Shown piece after piece: positions 24,757 to 36,844 of a DNA stretch of 64,000 nt (position 1 is the first letter of the stretch; the number at the start of each line of letters is the position of its first letter). This stretch comes from Triplophysa rosa (taxonomy: Eukaryota > Chordata > Actinopteri > Cypriniformes > Nemacheilidae): assembly GCF_024868665.1 (NCBI RefSeq), contig NC_079895.1:6145069-6209068 (forward strand), written 5' to 3'. The notes under the pieces were generated by a model, which saw only the letters and a list, made by a program, of their open reading frames with translations, did no database searches and had not been told where the DNA came from. The position numbers and the translations under genes were made by a program.

Positions 24757-26315
24757 TGTCAAACACCACCAGTGACCAATACAGTCAGCTCTTTCCATGT
24801 TTTGAAACGTTTATTGTTTTCTACAAACTGTCCATTTAATGTTTTACATTTGCAACGATTCTTCCAGAAACTTCTTTCCTTCCATTCAGAAAAACTATTT
24901 TAAGAGCCCCAGAAACTTATTAAGTCTATATGATTAGCAAGGCAGCATTTTTCAAAAGAGTTTTAGTATTGTTTTGCAAATCATAAAAAGCCAGTGGCAT
25001 TTACCAGGGCGTAGTCAGCCATTAAGAGGTCTGACAAGCTTTTGAGCTTCTACAAGCAAACACGAATCAAAGTCATGTTGAAGGTGGAGAACTGAAACAG
25101 ACAATCGAGAGACTGGATCTTTATTTCACTGCGCATATGAAAAACAAAAACAGCAGAAATGTTGTAAGGTGTAAATGTTTCTTTTTTATGGTTTTACAAG
25201 CAATTATTCTTCAGTTTGGGAACACAAAAATGTTAGAGTTTGAGTGTGTGTGTGCGCGTCTTTTTCTTGCCGCAACAATTCTGAATTAATCGTAGACACA
25301 GCATTACAATAAATATATTATAAAAAGACCCAAATCAGCCACGACAAGTACCCGTGTTGCTATTTAGCGCTAATTCATTCAACTCTGAATAAATCCAATG
25401 ATGGAATGCATTCATTCCCCAAAGCATGATCTCACCGAGGCTCGTGCACTCACATCGAATGAAATAATAGACATAATGGGTAGAAATTATGCTTAACTTA
25501 GACTCTGTTTGTTCTTGTTAACAACTCCTGAGTGTTGTAATTGAGCCGACGCTTCACCGAGTTGGCGGTATAGACGACCATGTGCGAAAAAACATCCCCC
25601 ACGTCTGTCTGACACTTTGCATGTCTAGACTTAAAATGGTGAGTAATGCTTGCGAGAGAACGTGGCAGTTTTTTAATAACTATGAGACCCGGTGGCTCGC
25701 GGGCTGCCCGTTTGATGGAGCATTACTTACAAGCCATTGAGTTCATCATTACACCTCAACATTATTCCACCCTTCCTCAGTTAGCATGGGCCACTGCTGC
25801 CGCCTAATTCACTTAATTCCTTGATTATCGATTCCACGGGCCTCTGGGCAGAAAGGTCAATGTTTTCCTTGTGCTCACCTGAAATTTAGAATGTCATTCA
25901 AAATGAGGAGGCAGTCAGGGAGCAGAAATGGCCTCTGCAAAGGACAGAAAGCAAAGAGACCGAGACAGGCACGTGCCGTCTTATGTCTACACATGCTCTT
26001 TCTAACTAGCATCTTTTGTTCCCATGTCACCATCTCTGTTTAAATTATAAAATGGCAGATTACTTTATGTACTTATTTTTTATGTGGGTTGAAATTGAAT
26101 GACAACAAGCTGACATTTCTTGTGACTTATACATCATTATAAGCTTATTAATGGAAATCTGGGTTTATGCTCAATACTTGCTCAATAACAAATCTGTGTT
26201 AAAAAAAAGTTACGCATAGCAGGCTAAGCATTCCGCCCGACAGCGACGATATATAAAATAGGAGTCTTTTGATTTTGCCCGTCAGCAACAAACTAGCATC
26301 CACATGGCAATGTGC
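24757..26315. other. Unique intronic sequence; candidate conserved element at 25660-25900
   Basis: No transposon recognised. 25660-25900 has even composition, no simple repeats and short AT-core motifs (CCTAATTCACTTAATTCC, GATTATCGATTCC), which is how many vertebrate conserved non-coding elements look. No alignment was possible. Confidence 0.3.
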
Positions 26316-26698
26316 TTAAAGGTCCAATGTGTCATTTTTTTGACAGAAATGCAATATACATAACTATGTCTTCAGAGGTGTATAAAGACCTCACATAATG
26401 AAGCCTTATGTTTTTATTACCTTAAAATGAGCTATTTCTAAAGCCATTATGATGAGATATTTCGACATACACCGCGGGTCCCCTTGCATGGAATTTGCCA
26501 TGTTGTTTCTACAGTAGCCCTAAACTGTTCTACAGAGCACATTTTGTAAATATGTTCTCCCTTCACGAAATAAGCGAAAAAGCGACGACATATTAGTCCC
26601 GTGCCAGCCACCGTAGTGCTTCGAAAGGGAGGAGCGAGTGGTGGAGTGAGCCGTTGGTTGCAATTCGCAACCTCACCGCTAGATGCCCCTAAATTTAA
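26316..26698. mobile_element. TTAA-flanked MITE (AAAGGTCC family), near full length
   Basis: Starts TTAAAGGTCCAATGTGTC and continues with GACAGAAATGCAATATACAT, CTCACATAATGAAGCCTTATG, GCCACCGTAGTGCTTCGAAA and CGCAACCTCACCGCTAGATG, ending TTTAA at 26698. It is inverted relative to 6973-7368. TTAA occurs at 26316-26319 and 26695-26698, but the right inverted terminus is degraded. Confidence 0.82.
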
Positions 26699-27149
26699 AG
26701 CACCAAAACTCTTTAATAACTGCCTAGAAACACCCTGAAAACCATCTACAACACACTGGCAACAACTTGGGCACTTAACTCATAGTGGTTAGTGTTGACA
26801 AATACTGAATAATATGGAAAAGATGCATTTTCAAATGTGTTGCGACATTGTGTGAGTACCGTGTTGTCCTGATAATAGACCAAAGTGAACAGATCCGGAC
26901 AATTCTGAAAGATTTGTATGGACACAAAAGTCAGAAAGTGTCTGTCAAATGCATAAATGTAAATTTGTGTTGCAGTTGTTTTTCACATTGAAGTCTCAAG
27001 TATAAAATCGGTGTTTACACAGATGTGCCAAGGCTGCGTTAATGTGTTTACATGGATTCACAATTGTGTGAAACTGTGGATCACATGCGAATGGTGATTG
27101 TTGATTCACACGCACAGCGGACATGTATGTGCTCAGGACTTCTCCATTT
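26699..27149. other. Unannotated intronic sequence
   Basis: No feature recognised. Confidence 0.55.
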
Positions 27150-27246
27150 GTTTTCCATAGAAGAAAAATGTTCATAAAAGTTTGTTACAACACGAGGGTG
27201 AGTAAAAAGGACAGAAGTTCTGTTTTTTGGGTGAACTGTTCCCTTA
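27150..27246. mobile_element. Angel-like MITE fragment, right arm only
   Basis: ACAACACGAGGGTGAGTAAA followed by GGACAGAAGTTCTG and TTTTTTGGGTGAACTGTTCC matches the last 80 bases of intact copies. No left arm precedes it. Confidence 0.7.
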
Positions 27247-27989
27247 CTGACTCTGTCTCTGCACATTAAACTGCCACAGAAACACATAGATACTTTATCT
27301 TTAAGTATAGCAGAGGTCAACCGAAGCATCGTGTTGTTCCTTTCTATTCCCATATTTCCGGGGGCTTTTCACAGCATGCCTCAGTCTTTGGTTCGACCAC
27401 CACCACTGTATTAGAGGGAGAGATGGGTTGTCTTAAGAGGGAGGCAAGTTTTCATTCCTCAAATAAAAAAATGAATGCATCTTTCAAGGTTAGCTCAGAA
27501 CCGGTGGATGTACCGCCATCATTATTTTCAAGCAATATTATTTTAATCATTAATCTCTAACACACGTTGCATCCTTCAAATGAGATTTGGAGAAAAGCAA
27601 TAAGGCTTTGCCACTGCACTCAGATAATATAACTGCACTGTCAGGTGCCGTGGGGAGGCAGGGCCCCAGGCCAACTGCAGGAGCGGAGAGAGAGTTAGAG
27701 AAACCATAGGTGGCCCTCGAAAACCATAAGATAAATCTTTTTGAAACATTTGCTCAAACCCTGAAAATAGAACAGGATAAAACAAATTCAGATACACATG
27801 AAATGTTCTTTTTTTTAAGAGACATTTGTTATTTTGTATTTATTTCCATTTCTTTTTTTTTTTAGTCTACTAAGTTTAGTTTACTTAATATGTTGATGTT
27901 ATTTTAGTTTGATTTGTTGATATACTTTTTTATAATATATCAAAAAAATGATCGTGATCTATCTATTATCTATTACATATTTTTTCCCC
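27247..27989. other. Unannotated intronic sequence
   Basis: No feature recognised beyond T-rich tracts near 27850. Confidence 0.55.
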
Positions 27990-28410
27990 CTACACTCGAA
28001 AGAACCCAGGACCTAAATGAACCCATGGTTTGGTAAAAAATTGACAAAACCAACTGTTGAGTTATAAATGTAACTTTTGAGTTATTTTAAACCAAAAAGC
28101 TGGGTTGTTACAAGAGAGTTTGCAACCACATTAGTACATTTACGCGTTTGGCAGACGCTTTTATCCAAAGCGACTTGCATTGCATTATACTGTACATGTG
28201 TTTCTGAGTATGTGTATCGAACCCATGACCTTGGCATTGCTAGTGCCGTGCTCTTACCACTGAGCTACAGGAAAGCTAACTAAGTAAATGATGATAAATT
28301 CGCTTTTTTTTGCAAACGTTAATACAAAAAACAAGTGACTTGGGTTGGGTAAAAATAGACAAAACCAACCATGGGTTGAAAAACAACCCAGCATTTTTTT
28401 TTACATTTTT
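27990..28410. mobile_element. AACCCA/TGGGTT-type MITE carrying an internal SINE
   Basis: Left part at 27990-28134 (GAACCCATGGTTTGGTAAAA, GACAAAACCAACTGTTGAG) and right part at 28277-28410 (GGGTTGGGTAAAAATAGAC, AACCAACCATGGGTTG, AACAACCCAGCATTTT) are inverted halves of one palindromic element, separated by the SINE at 28135-28276. Ends are approximate. Confidence 0.6.
28135..28276 (-). mobile_element. tRNA-derived SINE with an L2-type LINE tail
   Basis: On the reverse strand the order is GCTTTCCTGTAGCTCAGTGG, then TAAGAGCACGGC (A box within 28249-28267), then GGTTCGATAC (B box, 28217-28223 core), and finally AAGTCGCTTTGGATAAAAGC with GTCTGCCAAACGCGTAAATG. The last part matches the 3' end of the LINE at 40975-42465, which also reads AAGTCGCTTTGGATAAAAGC. 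SINEs of this kind borrow the reverse transcriptase of the LINE whose tail they share. This is not a functional tRNA gene. Confidence 0.87.
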
Positions 28411-30186
28411 AGTATTCAAGTGATATAGTTCGTCATTTACTCACTAACGTTATTGCAAACCCTTTTGTTTTTGTTTAGTGGAAAACGAGACAAATTTTGA
28501 GAATTTACTAATTGGTTAACTCCGAGCCTCAGGCAGAACATAGAAAGTGTGGCCAAACAGTGGGACTATGAGCCCAGAATGATAACTTCCTCATTTAGCT
28601 AGCCAAAGTTAGCAACAGACACACAACAGCGTTCCGCATCTCCTTTTGCTACATCCGTCCCACACAAGTCCCCTGCAAGACGCAACAACGGTGCTGCCAC
28701 CGCCAGGATCAGGTGCGTCTCCACCGGGGGACAGACGTAGTCGTGCTCCCTCTGTAATGACAGCAATGAAAGGTCAGAGCACATGTCGCCCCACTTTCAA
28801 GAAATTGAGTTATAAAGACTAGCCAGTTCGCGCTCTGCGTGTTTCATTCGGTGGCTTCTTCTGGCAGCTGCGCGGGCTCAGATGTGAAGAGCGTTGGCTG
28901 CCGTAATGTGAAAACAGAGAGAGAGACCACAGCCCCCCTCTACGGAAACCTCAGTCTCTGCCACCCCTCTATCAGAGATCTCGTTTCCAAAGTCCTCCTG
29001 CAGTTCTGTTCTCCGAGTCTCTTCATTACGTTTGGTGGCAGATGGAGGGTCTGGTGAGCTTGAGCTTTATTCACTGTGACTTGTTTTTCATTAGCGCCTA
29101 ATTTGACGTCAGGAAGCATAACTGCCAGGAGCCAAGGGGTATATAACAATTATGGCACGCGCAGGTTAGATCTTCACATGCTGCCTTCAAGCGTGTGTGT
29201 GTGTTTGGTCTCAGTTCTCAGGTCTTGTTAGTAGGAGACTTAGGATTCATTAATGCTGGTGCTTCAGCAAGTGAGCGTAAATTAGTTTAATTTGTTACAG
29301 ATGTTGTAAGTGGAAAGAACTTCACACTTTGTGCGTTATTGATAAGGCACTTGGTTAAAAAAGTGGATTCTGCTCAGAGTCGGGGCCTTTGAGTATGGCT
29401 TGTGCAATTTACACATCCCATATCCTTATTTGCAATGACAGTATTTATATATTTTTTTATATCCCATATCCTTATTACTGTGAAAGTAATTAAAATAGCC
29501 TAATAAATGGTCCGAGCTAAGGCTTAGCAGTGGGTGTTCATGTAGGTAACGTGAGTTTCCATCACCTCCCTCTTTACTGTAAATAAATAAAAGTGGAACA
29601 TTTGTTGTAACTGATAAAGATTAAAGAGAACTGTTCTTCTTCCAGTGTAAAGCACAACTATGCCAGTCTCTGTAGGACAGCTCTGCAGTGAGGAGGCTGC
29701 GCTCCTTCTCAGCTGATTGGGCCCAGAGTGCACTGGGCTTCCTGCAGTGATGCTCTGGAAATGAAGGCTGCACTTTTAAGGAACTCTTCTTAAATTTCAT
29801 CTTTGACTGAGAGTTATTATGTTTCCATCTAACTCAACCCAAGAGGTAGAGAACAGGGTGGGCGGCTCTGACAGAAGCCTCAATGCCAGACGATACCTCG
29901 CATCTACAGCAGGAAAGCAAAGATACCAAACCAGCAAATCAAAAGTTACATTTCAGTATGAACTCTCATGTCTCACCAAGTGTGTTCAAGGCAGAATTAT
30001 CCAAATAATATCACGGCACACTTACTATATAGTGTGTCAATAATAGACTATTTTGTGTTCCATATTTTTTTTATTTTAACATGACATAACTTTCAACGTC
30101 TTCCGCACAATAAAAAGTTGATAATGCCGCTCTGGTTAAACAAAAAGTGTTTGGAGGCTTTACGATGGCATAGCACGATATAATGT
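28411..30186. other. Unannotated intronic sequence
   Basis: A small direct repeat (CCCATATCCTTATT at about 29417 and 29463) and an unremarkable (GT)n at about 29192. The stretch 28790-28920 is CpG-richer. No gene supported. Confidence 0.5.
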
Positions 30187-30895
30187 ATAGACCACTTCGG
30201 AAACACGGGTACAATGCTGGTACAGAAAAACTTCCTTGGAATAGAAAACAACCAACAGAACATTTACAACAATCAAAAAAAAGTTATATGAATATCTTAA
30301 TTAAAAAAATGTAGAGACCATCCCAAATGTTAATTTAATCAGAGTGTTTAGATGTATTAATTTTTGGGCATTCCGGTGTCTCTTGAATTTCAACAAAATT
30401 AAACCTCAGGAGTGACATAAAGTCATCCAAGAGCAATGTGAAAGACTGACAGCATGACATGACACGTGATAAAAATCGAGGTTATCACAAAAAAAAATAT
30501 TTTGAACTTTTCCTAAATACATGTACAAATGTTACTGTTGTATTGCTTGAAAGTGAATATGAACTTGTTTTCTTTGCAGTATTGAGGTCTGAAAAATACA
30601 TAGCATCTTTTCTGTTATTTTGACCTGTTTTCGTTTTCTGCAAATAAATGCAAATAGAACAATATTTTTATTTGAAATTTATGAGAAATATTTAGTTGTT
30701 CACAGACAGAAACAAATATGATCATTTTACCTAAACGCATACCTATAAATAGTAAAATCAGAAAAACTGAAAATCATTTTGAAATGGTCTCTTAATTTCT
30801 TCTGCGGCTGTATATCTATGATTTAGAAAAAAAGAAAAAAAGAATAGTGCTGTTGGACCAGTGTTTACATCTTACAAAGTGGTCCATACAATGCA
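30187..30895. mobile_element. Inverted-terminus element interrupted by a mariner-like MITE
   Basis: GTATAGACCACTTCGGAAAC near 30187 is inverted as TTACAAAGTGGTCCATAC near 30890. Next to the ends lie ATGCTGGTACAGAAAAACTT and GTTGGACCAGTGTTTACATC. Related sequence occurs inverted at 2140-2320. The middle (30312-30815) is a different family, so the arrangement is nested. Confidence 0.6.
30312..30815. mobile_element. Mariner-like MITE, nested copy
   Basis: Starts TAGAGACCATCCCAAATG and ends GAAATGGTCTCTTAATTT then CGGCTGTATAT. Blocks TTTCAACAAAATTAAACCTC, GCAATGTGAAAGACTGACAG and TTGTTTTCTTTGCAGTATTG are shared collinearly with 40132-40610. The left-most terminus (CAGCCA) is missing. No transposase is encoded. 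Confidence 0.8.
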
Positions 30896-31732
30896 TTATA
30901 CAAGGTGTAGTATATCTATTGGGTCAAGAAGACTGTTCCCAGATCTTCACTTATGTGCGACAGCGGAGGTCTGTGAAAGCCCGATTGTTGCGTCACCGTC
31001 AGCTGCTGTAAGAACTGGTCCGTTCTGTTCAGCTGCCAGCTGAGATCTGTAAGTCTATTCAATTACCCCAAACACCTTGGAGATCAATGGCTGTATTTAT
31101 TCCTCACGGTGAGTTAAGCAATTCATCTTGTATTAGGAGTGACACGGTCTTCCAAGAAATCAACTCTGCTTTCATCTCCGTTCTCATGTCCCAGACGACG
31201 TATCGATTCCTGATAGGAAAACAGTGAGAGGGGAAAAGAGCAAGAGATAGCGAGCGAGCGTCAAAGAGATGGAAGGAAGAAAAAATTGAGACAGAGTTTT
31301 TGCTAGGCTGGGAAGTGACTTCTGTGCCAGAAAAAAGGCCCGGGGCGTAATTTCCAGTGGCTCTGGGCTAATTTGTGTAAGTGAGAAGACTGACCTCCTT
31401 GAAGATTAAACAATTAGCATGTCTTAAGCCCTCGGTGAACACACCCAGCATGGCCCAAGAGAAGATGACAAATTAGAGTCAACCTGAATGAACTCCTGGG
31501 ATGTGTTCTGCACTTTTTCTGTCAGTCCTGGGTTGAGACAAGCTGAGCCCGTCACCCGAGGCCTTACACTTTTGAACGAAAGGCTTATTGAGACGTTTGT
31601 TGCAGAACATTGAGCCTGCAGAGGTCATAACTGGATTTTTATTCACAAAATGTATATAGCTTAACTGCATTAGCAGTTCCAAGGTCATGAGGGTAAGAGC
31701 AAGTGCCAAATGTACATACAAGTATAAAGGTC
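30896..31732. other. Unique intronic sequence; candidate conserved element at 31320-31470
   Basis: 31320-31470 is free of repeats and has balanced composition, with GGCTAATTTGTG and AACAATTAGCATG motifs. It may be a conserved non-coding element. Unverified. Confidence 0.28.
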
Positions 31733-32011
31733 TTAAAGGTATAGTTCAGAAAAGATATCATCATTTATTCACCCTCATGAGATTCTGTGTATGAGTCTTT
31801 CTTCTGCGCAACACAAAAGAAGATATTTTGAGAAATGTCAAAATGGTTTTGTGTCCGTACAGTGGAAGTCAATGAGGTCCAGCGTTGTTTGGTTACCAAC
31901 AGTCTTCAAAATATCTTCTTTTGTATTTTGCAGAAGAAAGAAATTCATACAGGTCTGAAAGTGAGTAAATGATAAAAGATTTTTCTTTTTTTGGGTGAAC
32001 TGTCCCTTTAA
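31733..32011. mobile_element. Angel-like MITE, forward loop orientation
   Basis: TTAAAGGTATAGTTCAG at 31733 and GTGAACTGTCCCTTTAA ending at 32011, TTAA at both ends. The loop GGTTTTGTGTCCGTACAGT is intact. The left arm is shortened before the loop. Confidence 0.85.
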
Positions 32012-32946
32012 AACAGTTGTGCTATCGCCGTTGGCTTGGAACGCTTTAATGACCTCTTGCTCCGTTCCATTGTGTTTAGCAGAATCCGCTTCATGCACCT
32101 CGTCGACTAGTTGTTCCGATTCACCCAAACACCACCAAAACAGACGCAAGGCATTAATAATTCAGGAATTCCCCTGGTGTGGCTTTTACTGATGTTACGG
32201 AGATGTAGTGGATCTGTTCAACCAGCATTATCATCACCCGCACAACTTGCTGCAATTCAATACCACGTCTGAGTGTGAAGGAGAGGCATTTGCCTGAGCG
32301 TGTTCGGCAGGGATGTTTTGTTTAGGCTGTAATAACATGTCTAATTAGCATTACTTCAATTCAACACGCACAAAGGCCGGTCTGTAATTGCTTTAACCTG
32401 CAGCTTCTTTGTGATGTTGCAGTAATGAACGTTTATATAACAACACATCCATACGGTTCTGTTGCTCTGTCTTTGTTTAAAGCGTGACAGTAATGCTGGA
32501 GTTTCTGCTGGGCCTGCAGAATGTACTGTCAAATGTTCTCCGTGTTCTTGTTCGTTTAGTAACAGTCAGAAGTTTAGGATCTTTGCCATTATGTTACAAC
32601 AGAAGATTTGATAGAATTCACCTGTGTTTCTTTTAGGTGTCAACTTTGTCTTAGATGTTTCTCCTAAAATTGCATAGGTAGGAGGAATAGAGAAAGATGT
32701 TGAAATACCTTACGAGTATGGAGCTATAAAATGAATGTATATTGTTTCGCTAAGATAGTTGGTTTGGGATAAATGTGATGAGAAATATTTGTGTTTATAT
32801 TGCTATCTTAAATATTACATTTGACAGCAGACTTGGCTCATTTTGACATCGTTGAGATCACTTTTCAAACTCTAGCAAAGACATTTTCTAACAGAATCGT
32901 TGCGAATCATTTGAAATGTAGAGACTCAAGCAAAGATTTCTCATTT
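32012..32946. other. Unannotated intronic sequence
   Basis: No feature recognised. Confidence 0.55.
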
Positions 32947-33249
32947 CAAAGTGATGGCTCATCCAAAAATGAATGTCATCATTTATTCAACCTCATGAAA
33001 TTTAAAACCTGCATGACTTTGTTTCTTCTGCAAAACACAAAAGAAGATATTTAGAAGAATGTTGGTAACCAAACAACATAGAAGCCCATTGACTTCCATT
33101 GTATGGACTCGAAAACACTGAACCATTTCTCAAAATATCATCTTTTTTGTTTACCGAGTAAAGAGTGACACACAGGTTCTGAATGCCATGACGAGTACGG
33201 TGAATAAACGATGACAGAATGTTTATTTTTGGGTGAACTATCCCTTTAA
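32947..33249. mobile_element. Angel-like MITE, diverged
   Basis: Left end CAAAGTGATGGCTCATCC, stem GTTGGTAACCAAACAACATA, reverse-type loop TTGTATGGACTCGAAAACAC, right end TTTTGGGTGAACTATCCC with TTAA at 33246-33249. The loop-proximal right arm is reduced, so the stem no longer pairs well there. Confidence 0.82.
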
Positions 33250-33254
33250 TTTAT

Positions 33255-33671
33255 TTAAAGTCCCCATAAACCAGAAGTTGCGATCGTTTTTACTTCTGTA
33301 TTCTGACACACTTCCGAGCGAAAAGGAATTTCAAAGGAGAAAATGAGTGGGCGTGGCTTGCATTTTTCACTGCGAATTGATTGGATGTGTAAAAACAGCT
33401 GTTGCATTGATTTTGAAATGATAATGGAAGGAGACTGACAGTTGAAGGGGAGGAGTTAACGGATGCTCCGGATCAAGCCGTCTAATTTACGTCATTTGAG
33501 ATGGATAGTCATTTCAGGGTGGAAGTGCATTTTCAGATTTTAACGGAAGATTATGAGGGTACATGAATTTTAAAAAGAAAGTGACCCACATTGATAAGCT
33601 ATTTACTGTAAACGCTGCAATATGTCATGAAAAAATAAGAATTGTCATTTTTTATTTCACTGGGACTTTAA
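33255..33671. mobile_element. TTAA-flanked MITE (AAAGTCCC family)
   Basis: Starts TTAAAGTCCCCATAAACCAG and ends TTCACTGGGACTTTAA with TTAA at both ends. It lies only 5 bases after the preceding Angel-like element. Interior motifs include GAGTGGGCGTGGCTTG. Only one copy in the window. Confidence 0.75.
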
Positions 33672-35392
33672 AGATTTATATGATTTTGAAGAGGTTTGTG
33701 ATTTTTCTTTCTTTATATGGGTGGGTTACATAAATGGATAAAATGTCTGCACTGTGTCAACTGTATAAATGTAAATTTAGCAAAATATTGTGAAGTTGTG
33801 ATGTTAACTTCAACAAAAAGCATGGATCCCTTGGTTATTTAGTTGCTGCTGTCTGAACAGCCAAAACGTTGAGCTTAAAGCCCAGAGCTGGCTGTGAATC
33901 TGTTCGGTGTGAATGTGCTCTTGTGTTGCCTGGGAATCTAAGGGAGCAATATTTTCCCTTGATAGCTTTAATAGCTCATCCTCTTGGCCATGCTCTTCAT
34001 CAGACAGCCGACCCTTTCACATACTTAATATATTATATCACTAGTTGAATTTGTGCCCTCGTCTAATGTAAGGGAAGATTGCTGCCTCGGTTGAATTCTA
34101 CTGCTGTTCGTGCCGTGATTGGATCGGCGAAGTGTTTGTATATCTTTTTAAATGTCAGACCCTGGCAATTTTCGTTCCTCTGCTCAGCATTAAAACGTAT
34201 TATAATCGATTGGAGGCATAATGAGTGAGACAGTCTTCCACAAATGAAAAAGAACAAACAGCGCTCGGCTGGTATAACCGGGGCGTGTGAAGTCTTGTAG
34301 ATGGGGTTATTTTCTTTGCTTGCAAGCAGTCGCCATCATTCCGTACGAGCGTCTCTGTATGTTCTTGATGGAAGAGGTCAGGATAGCAGTGCAGTCTCAC
34401 TTTCATTTAGTCGTCCGTGTAACCCCACATACCCATCTGTTAAAATGCTTCTCACACGTACCACTCAGACTCCGATCTAAAATTGCCATTCAGGCAGAAT
34501 GTGATGTCTTCTAGAATAAGACGTCCCTTTTCTGCCTTGATTTAGAGTTTTTTTTTTATTGTGGTCAGTGTTTTATGCTGCAGTCTTGTATTTTGTTCTA
34601 CTGGCTCGATAAGTACAGCACATTATGTCATCTCCCTGAGCATCACACGAGCTCAACCCTAGTGATGGTTTTAGGAAAAGTTGTTTCAATGTGCCATGGT
34701 TACTGCTTTGCTAGATTCAGGTGGTTCTTTAAATATAATATTCTGTAGGTGTATATCGCTGTTTTTGCTCTACTGATGATGTCATACACACTTTCACGTT
34801 GAAGGGAGCAGATGCAGTGAGGGAGGTAGAGAAATGTTCTGTGGTCAGACCCCCGTTTTACAAACTGTAAGACAGATGAAGAGGGAAACGTGTAGAACAG
34901 CAGACCCTGTCATGAGTGGCCTGCGGTGATGGATCACAAAGATTAGTGTTGCCTCTCACAGCTCGCCCATCGCCGTGGCGACACAAGTGTGGGTAGCATG
35001 ACGATCTGGGATATGCTGCATAAAAAGCTCTTCTACAGTGACCAGACTTTTTTATAAAATCCCATAGGATTTAAATTTTTCTATATTAGGTGATGTCTAC
35101 TAAGGATAGCATCTCTATTATTTTTCACATGCTTTTTGAAAATCATCCAACACTGTGTATTAGAACAGTCGCGCATGTAGACCTCAAATAATGCTTTTAA
35201 TCTTGCAGCTTGTTGAAGAATTATGTGTTTTTACTTTTAAGTCAGACTTGAGCTTTTGGACAACAATAAAATGGGTGAAACAGTCTTGGGCCAATTTTTT
35301 TCTTTTTTCTTCAGAGTATGTAAAACACTGCTTGTTATCTACAATCAGATTTTACGCTTTCATTTTTCGCATGAGCTGCATTTCGCAATCAT
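33672..35392. other. Unannotated intronic sequence
   Basis: No repeats or gene evidence. The overlapping frames near 34200-34514 on both strands have no recognisable family. Confidence 0.5.
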
Positions 35393-35716
35393 TTAAAGGG
35401 TTCACCCAAAAATAAAAATTCTGTAATCATTTACTCACCCTTTTGTCACTTCAAACTTGTATGGCTTTCTTTCTTCCGCAGAACACAAAAGAAGATATTG
35501 TGAAAAAAAAATGTGTTAACTGGACCCCATTCACTTGCATTGGTTTTGTGTCCATACAATAAAAGTGAATGGGGTCCAGGGCTGTTCGGTGTCCAACTTT
35601 CTTCAAAATATCTTCTTTTGTGTTCTGTGGAAGAAAGAAAGTCATTAAGGTTTGAAATGACAAGAGGCTGAGTAAATGATGACAAAATTTCCATTTTGGG
35701 TGAACTATCACTTTAA
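35393..35716. mobile_element. Angel-like MITE, full length
   Basis: TTAAAGGGTTCACCC at 35393 and GGGTGAACTATCACTTTAA at 35716, TTAA at both ends. Arms GAACACAAAAGAAGATATTG and AATATCTTCTTTTGTGTTC pair. The stem ACTGGACCCCATTCACTTGC pairs with AAGTGAATGGGGTCCAG around the loop TTGGTTTTGTGTCCATAC. The best-preserved full-length copy here. Confidence 0.9.
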
Positions 35717-36522
35717 GTTACAGAGTTGGTCAGAAAGCTCAAAAAAGCATCAACAGGCCATTCATACACTGCTTCTCCATATCAGTCCCACATAAACCCC
35801 TGCACACAAACCAGAGTCCTTCTCCTTCTCCCCCTCCCCGAGTTGAGAAAACGTTCTCTATTCTAAAATATTAGGCAGATAAATCCTTCCCTCCCTTTTA
35901 AATGACAGTAACAGAAAGTCGGAGGAGCCGGAGGCTCCGGCCACTGTAATTAATGAGTACTGTTCGTGTATAAGACGAAGATTCATTCCATGGGCCACAT
36001 GAAGGAACAAGACGGCCTTCTGGATGAACGATACACTGCAGGATTTCGCTGTAATTGATGGTGGGGGGCGCTTCTGCCATAAATGTGCTGTAAAAACCAT
36101 TAGGGAAGGTTTCAGTTACACCTGTCTGATGCCTCCACTGAATGTGTTGTGTGTAGAAACGGAGTTCCGCTAACTGTCAGCACATTTCTTTCACTCTCTA
36201 ATTGCCAGTGACCTACTGCTCTGAAACTGAGAGAGTCACCATACAGCAGCAGATTAAATGCCTTCGGTTATGGCCTCTATGTGATAGGCCTGTGATAATA
36301 AATATCCCCGCTGTTAGCAGATGACATGGATTTATGGCTCGATCAACATCACCAGAAATAGAAATTCAGGGCTTGATGAGATGAGAGTACAGGCTTGTTC
36401 TTGGGTTAAACTGACGGGTATAGAATGGGGTAAAACGTGTGTGTGTGTGGGACTGCGTTGGTTTTTTCAGTCAGATTGGATTTTAGGCAAGTATTTCATT
36501 TTGTTAATCACATATTTTGGTG
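35717..36522. other. Unannotated intronic sequence
   Basis: No repeat recognised except the 8-bp target duplicate at 36515-36522 that belongs to the next element. Overlapping frames at 35858-36100 are not family-like. Confidence 0.5.
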
Positions 36523-36844
36523 CAGGGGCGGACTGGCCATCTGGCGTACCGTGCGTTTTTCCGGTGGGCTGCTAACGTATGGGGCCGGAACGGACGCGTT
36601 GGCTGCTAACGTATGGGGCCGTAACGTACGTGTTTGCCGCTAACCTATGGGGCCGTAACGGACGCGTTGGCAGCTTAGACGGACGTATTATATACGCGAA
36701 TGCACACAACGGGAATGCAAAAGACACGTATGCACGCAAATCCACCCCCACCTTACCCCTCACCACCCAACCAACCCCCCGTCGACAAAATCTGTGGAGG
36801 GCCTAAAAGTGCCAGGGCCGAGTTTTCTTCCCAGTCCAGCCCTG
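36523..36844. mobile_element. hAT-type MITE with internal 34-bp tandem repeats
   Basis: Starts CAGGGGCGGACTGGCCATC and ends TTCCCAGTCCAGCCCTG, an inverted pair typical of fish hAT ends. TTTTGGTG flanks it at 36515-36522 and 36845-36852, a perfect 8-bp target duplication. The interior has three 34-bp tandem units. Confidence 0.92.
36567..36668. repeat. Three 34-bp tandem units inside a hAT MITE
   Basis: Units begin at 36567, 36601 and 36635, each with (T/G)GC(T/C)GCTAAC(G/C)TATGGGG and CGTAACG-type motifs, CpG-rich, with a few substitutions between them. A partial fourth unit (GGCAGC) follows. Confidence 0.88.

Noticed and set aside
28217..28267. tRNA-like A and B boxes on the reverse strand
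   Set aside because: They head a SINE with a LINE-derived tail and do not form a complete tRNA cloverleaf.
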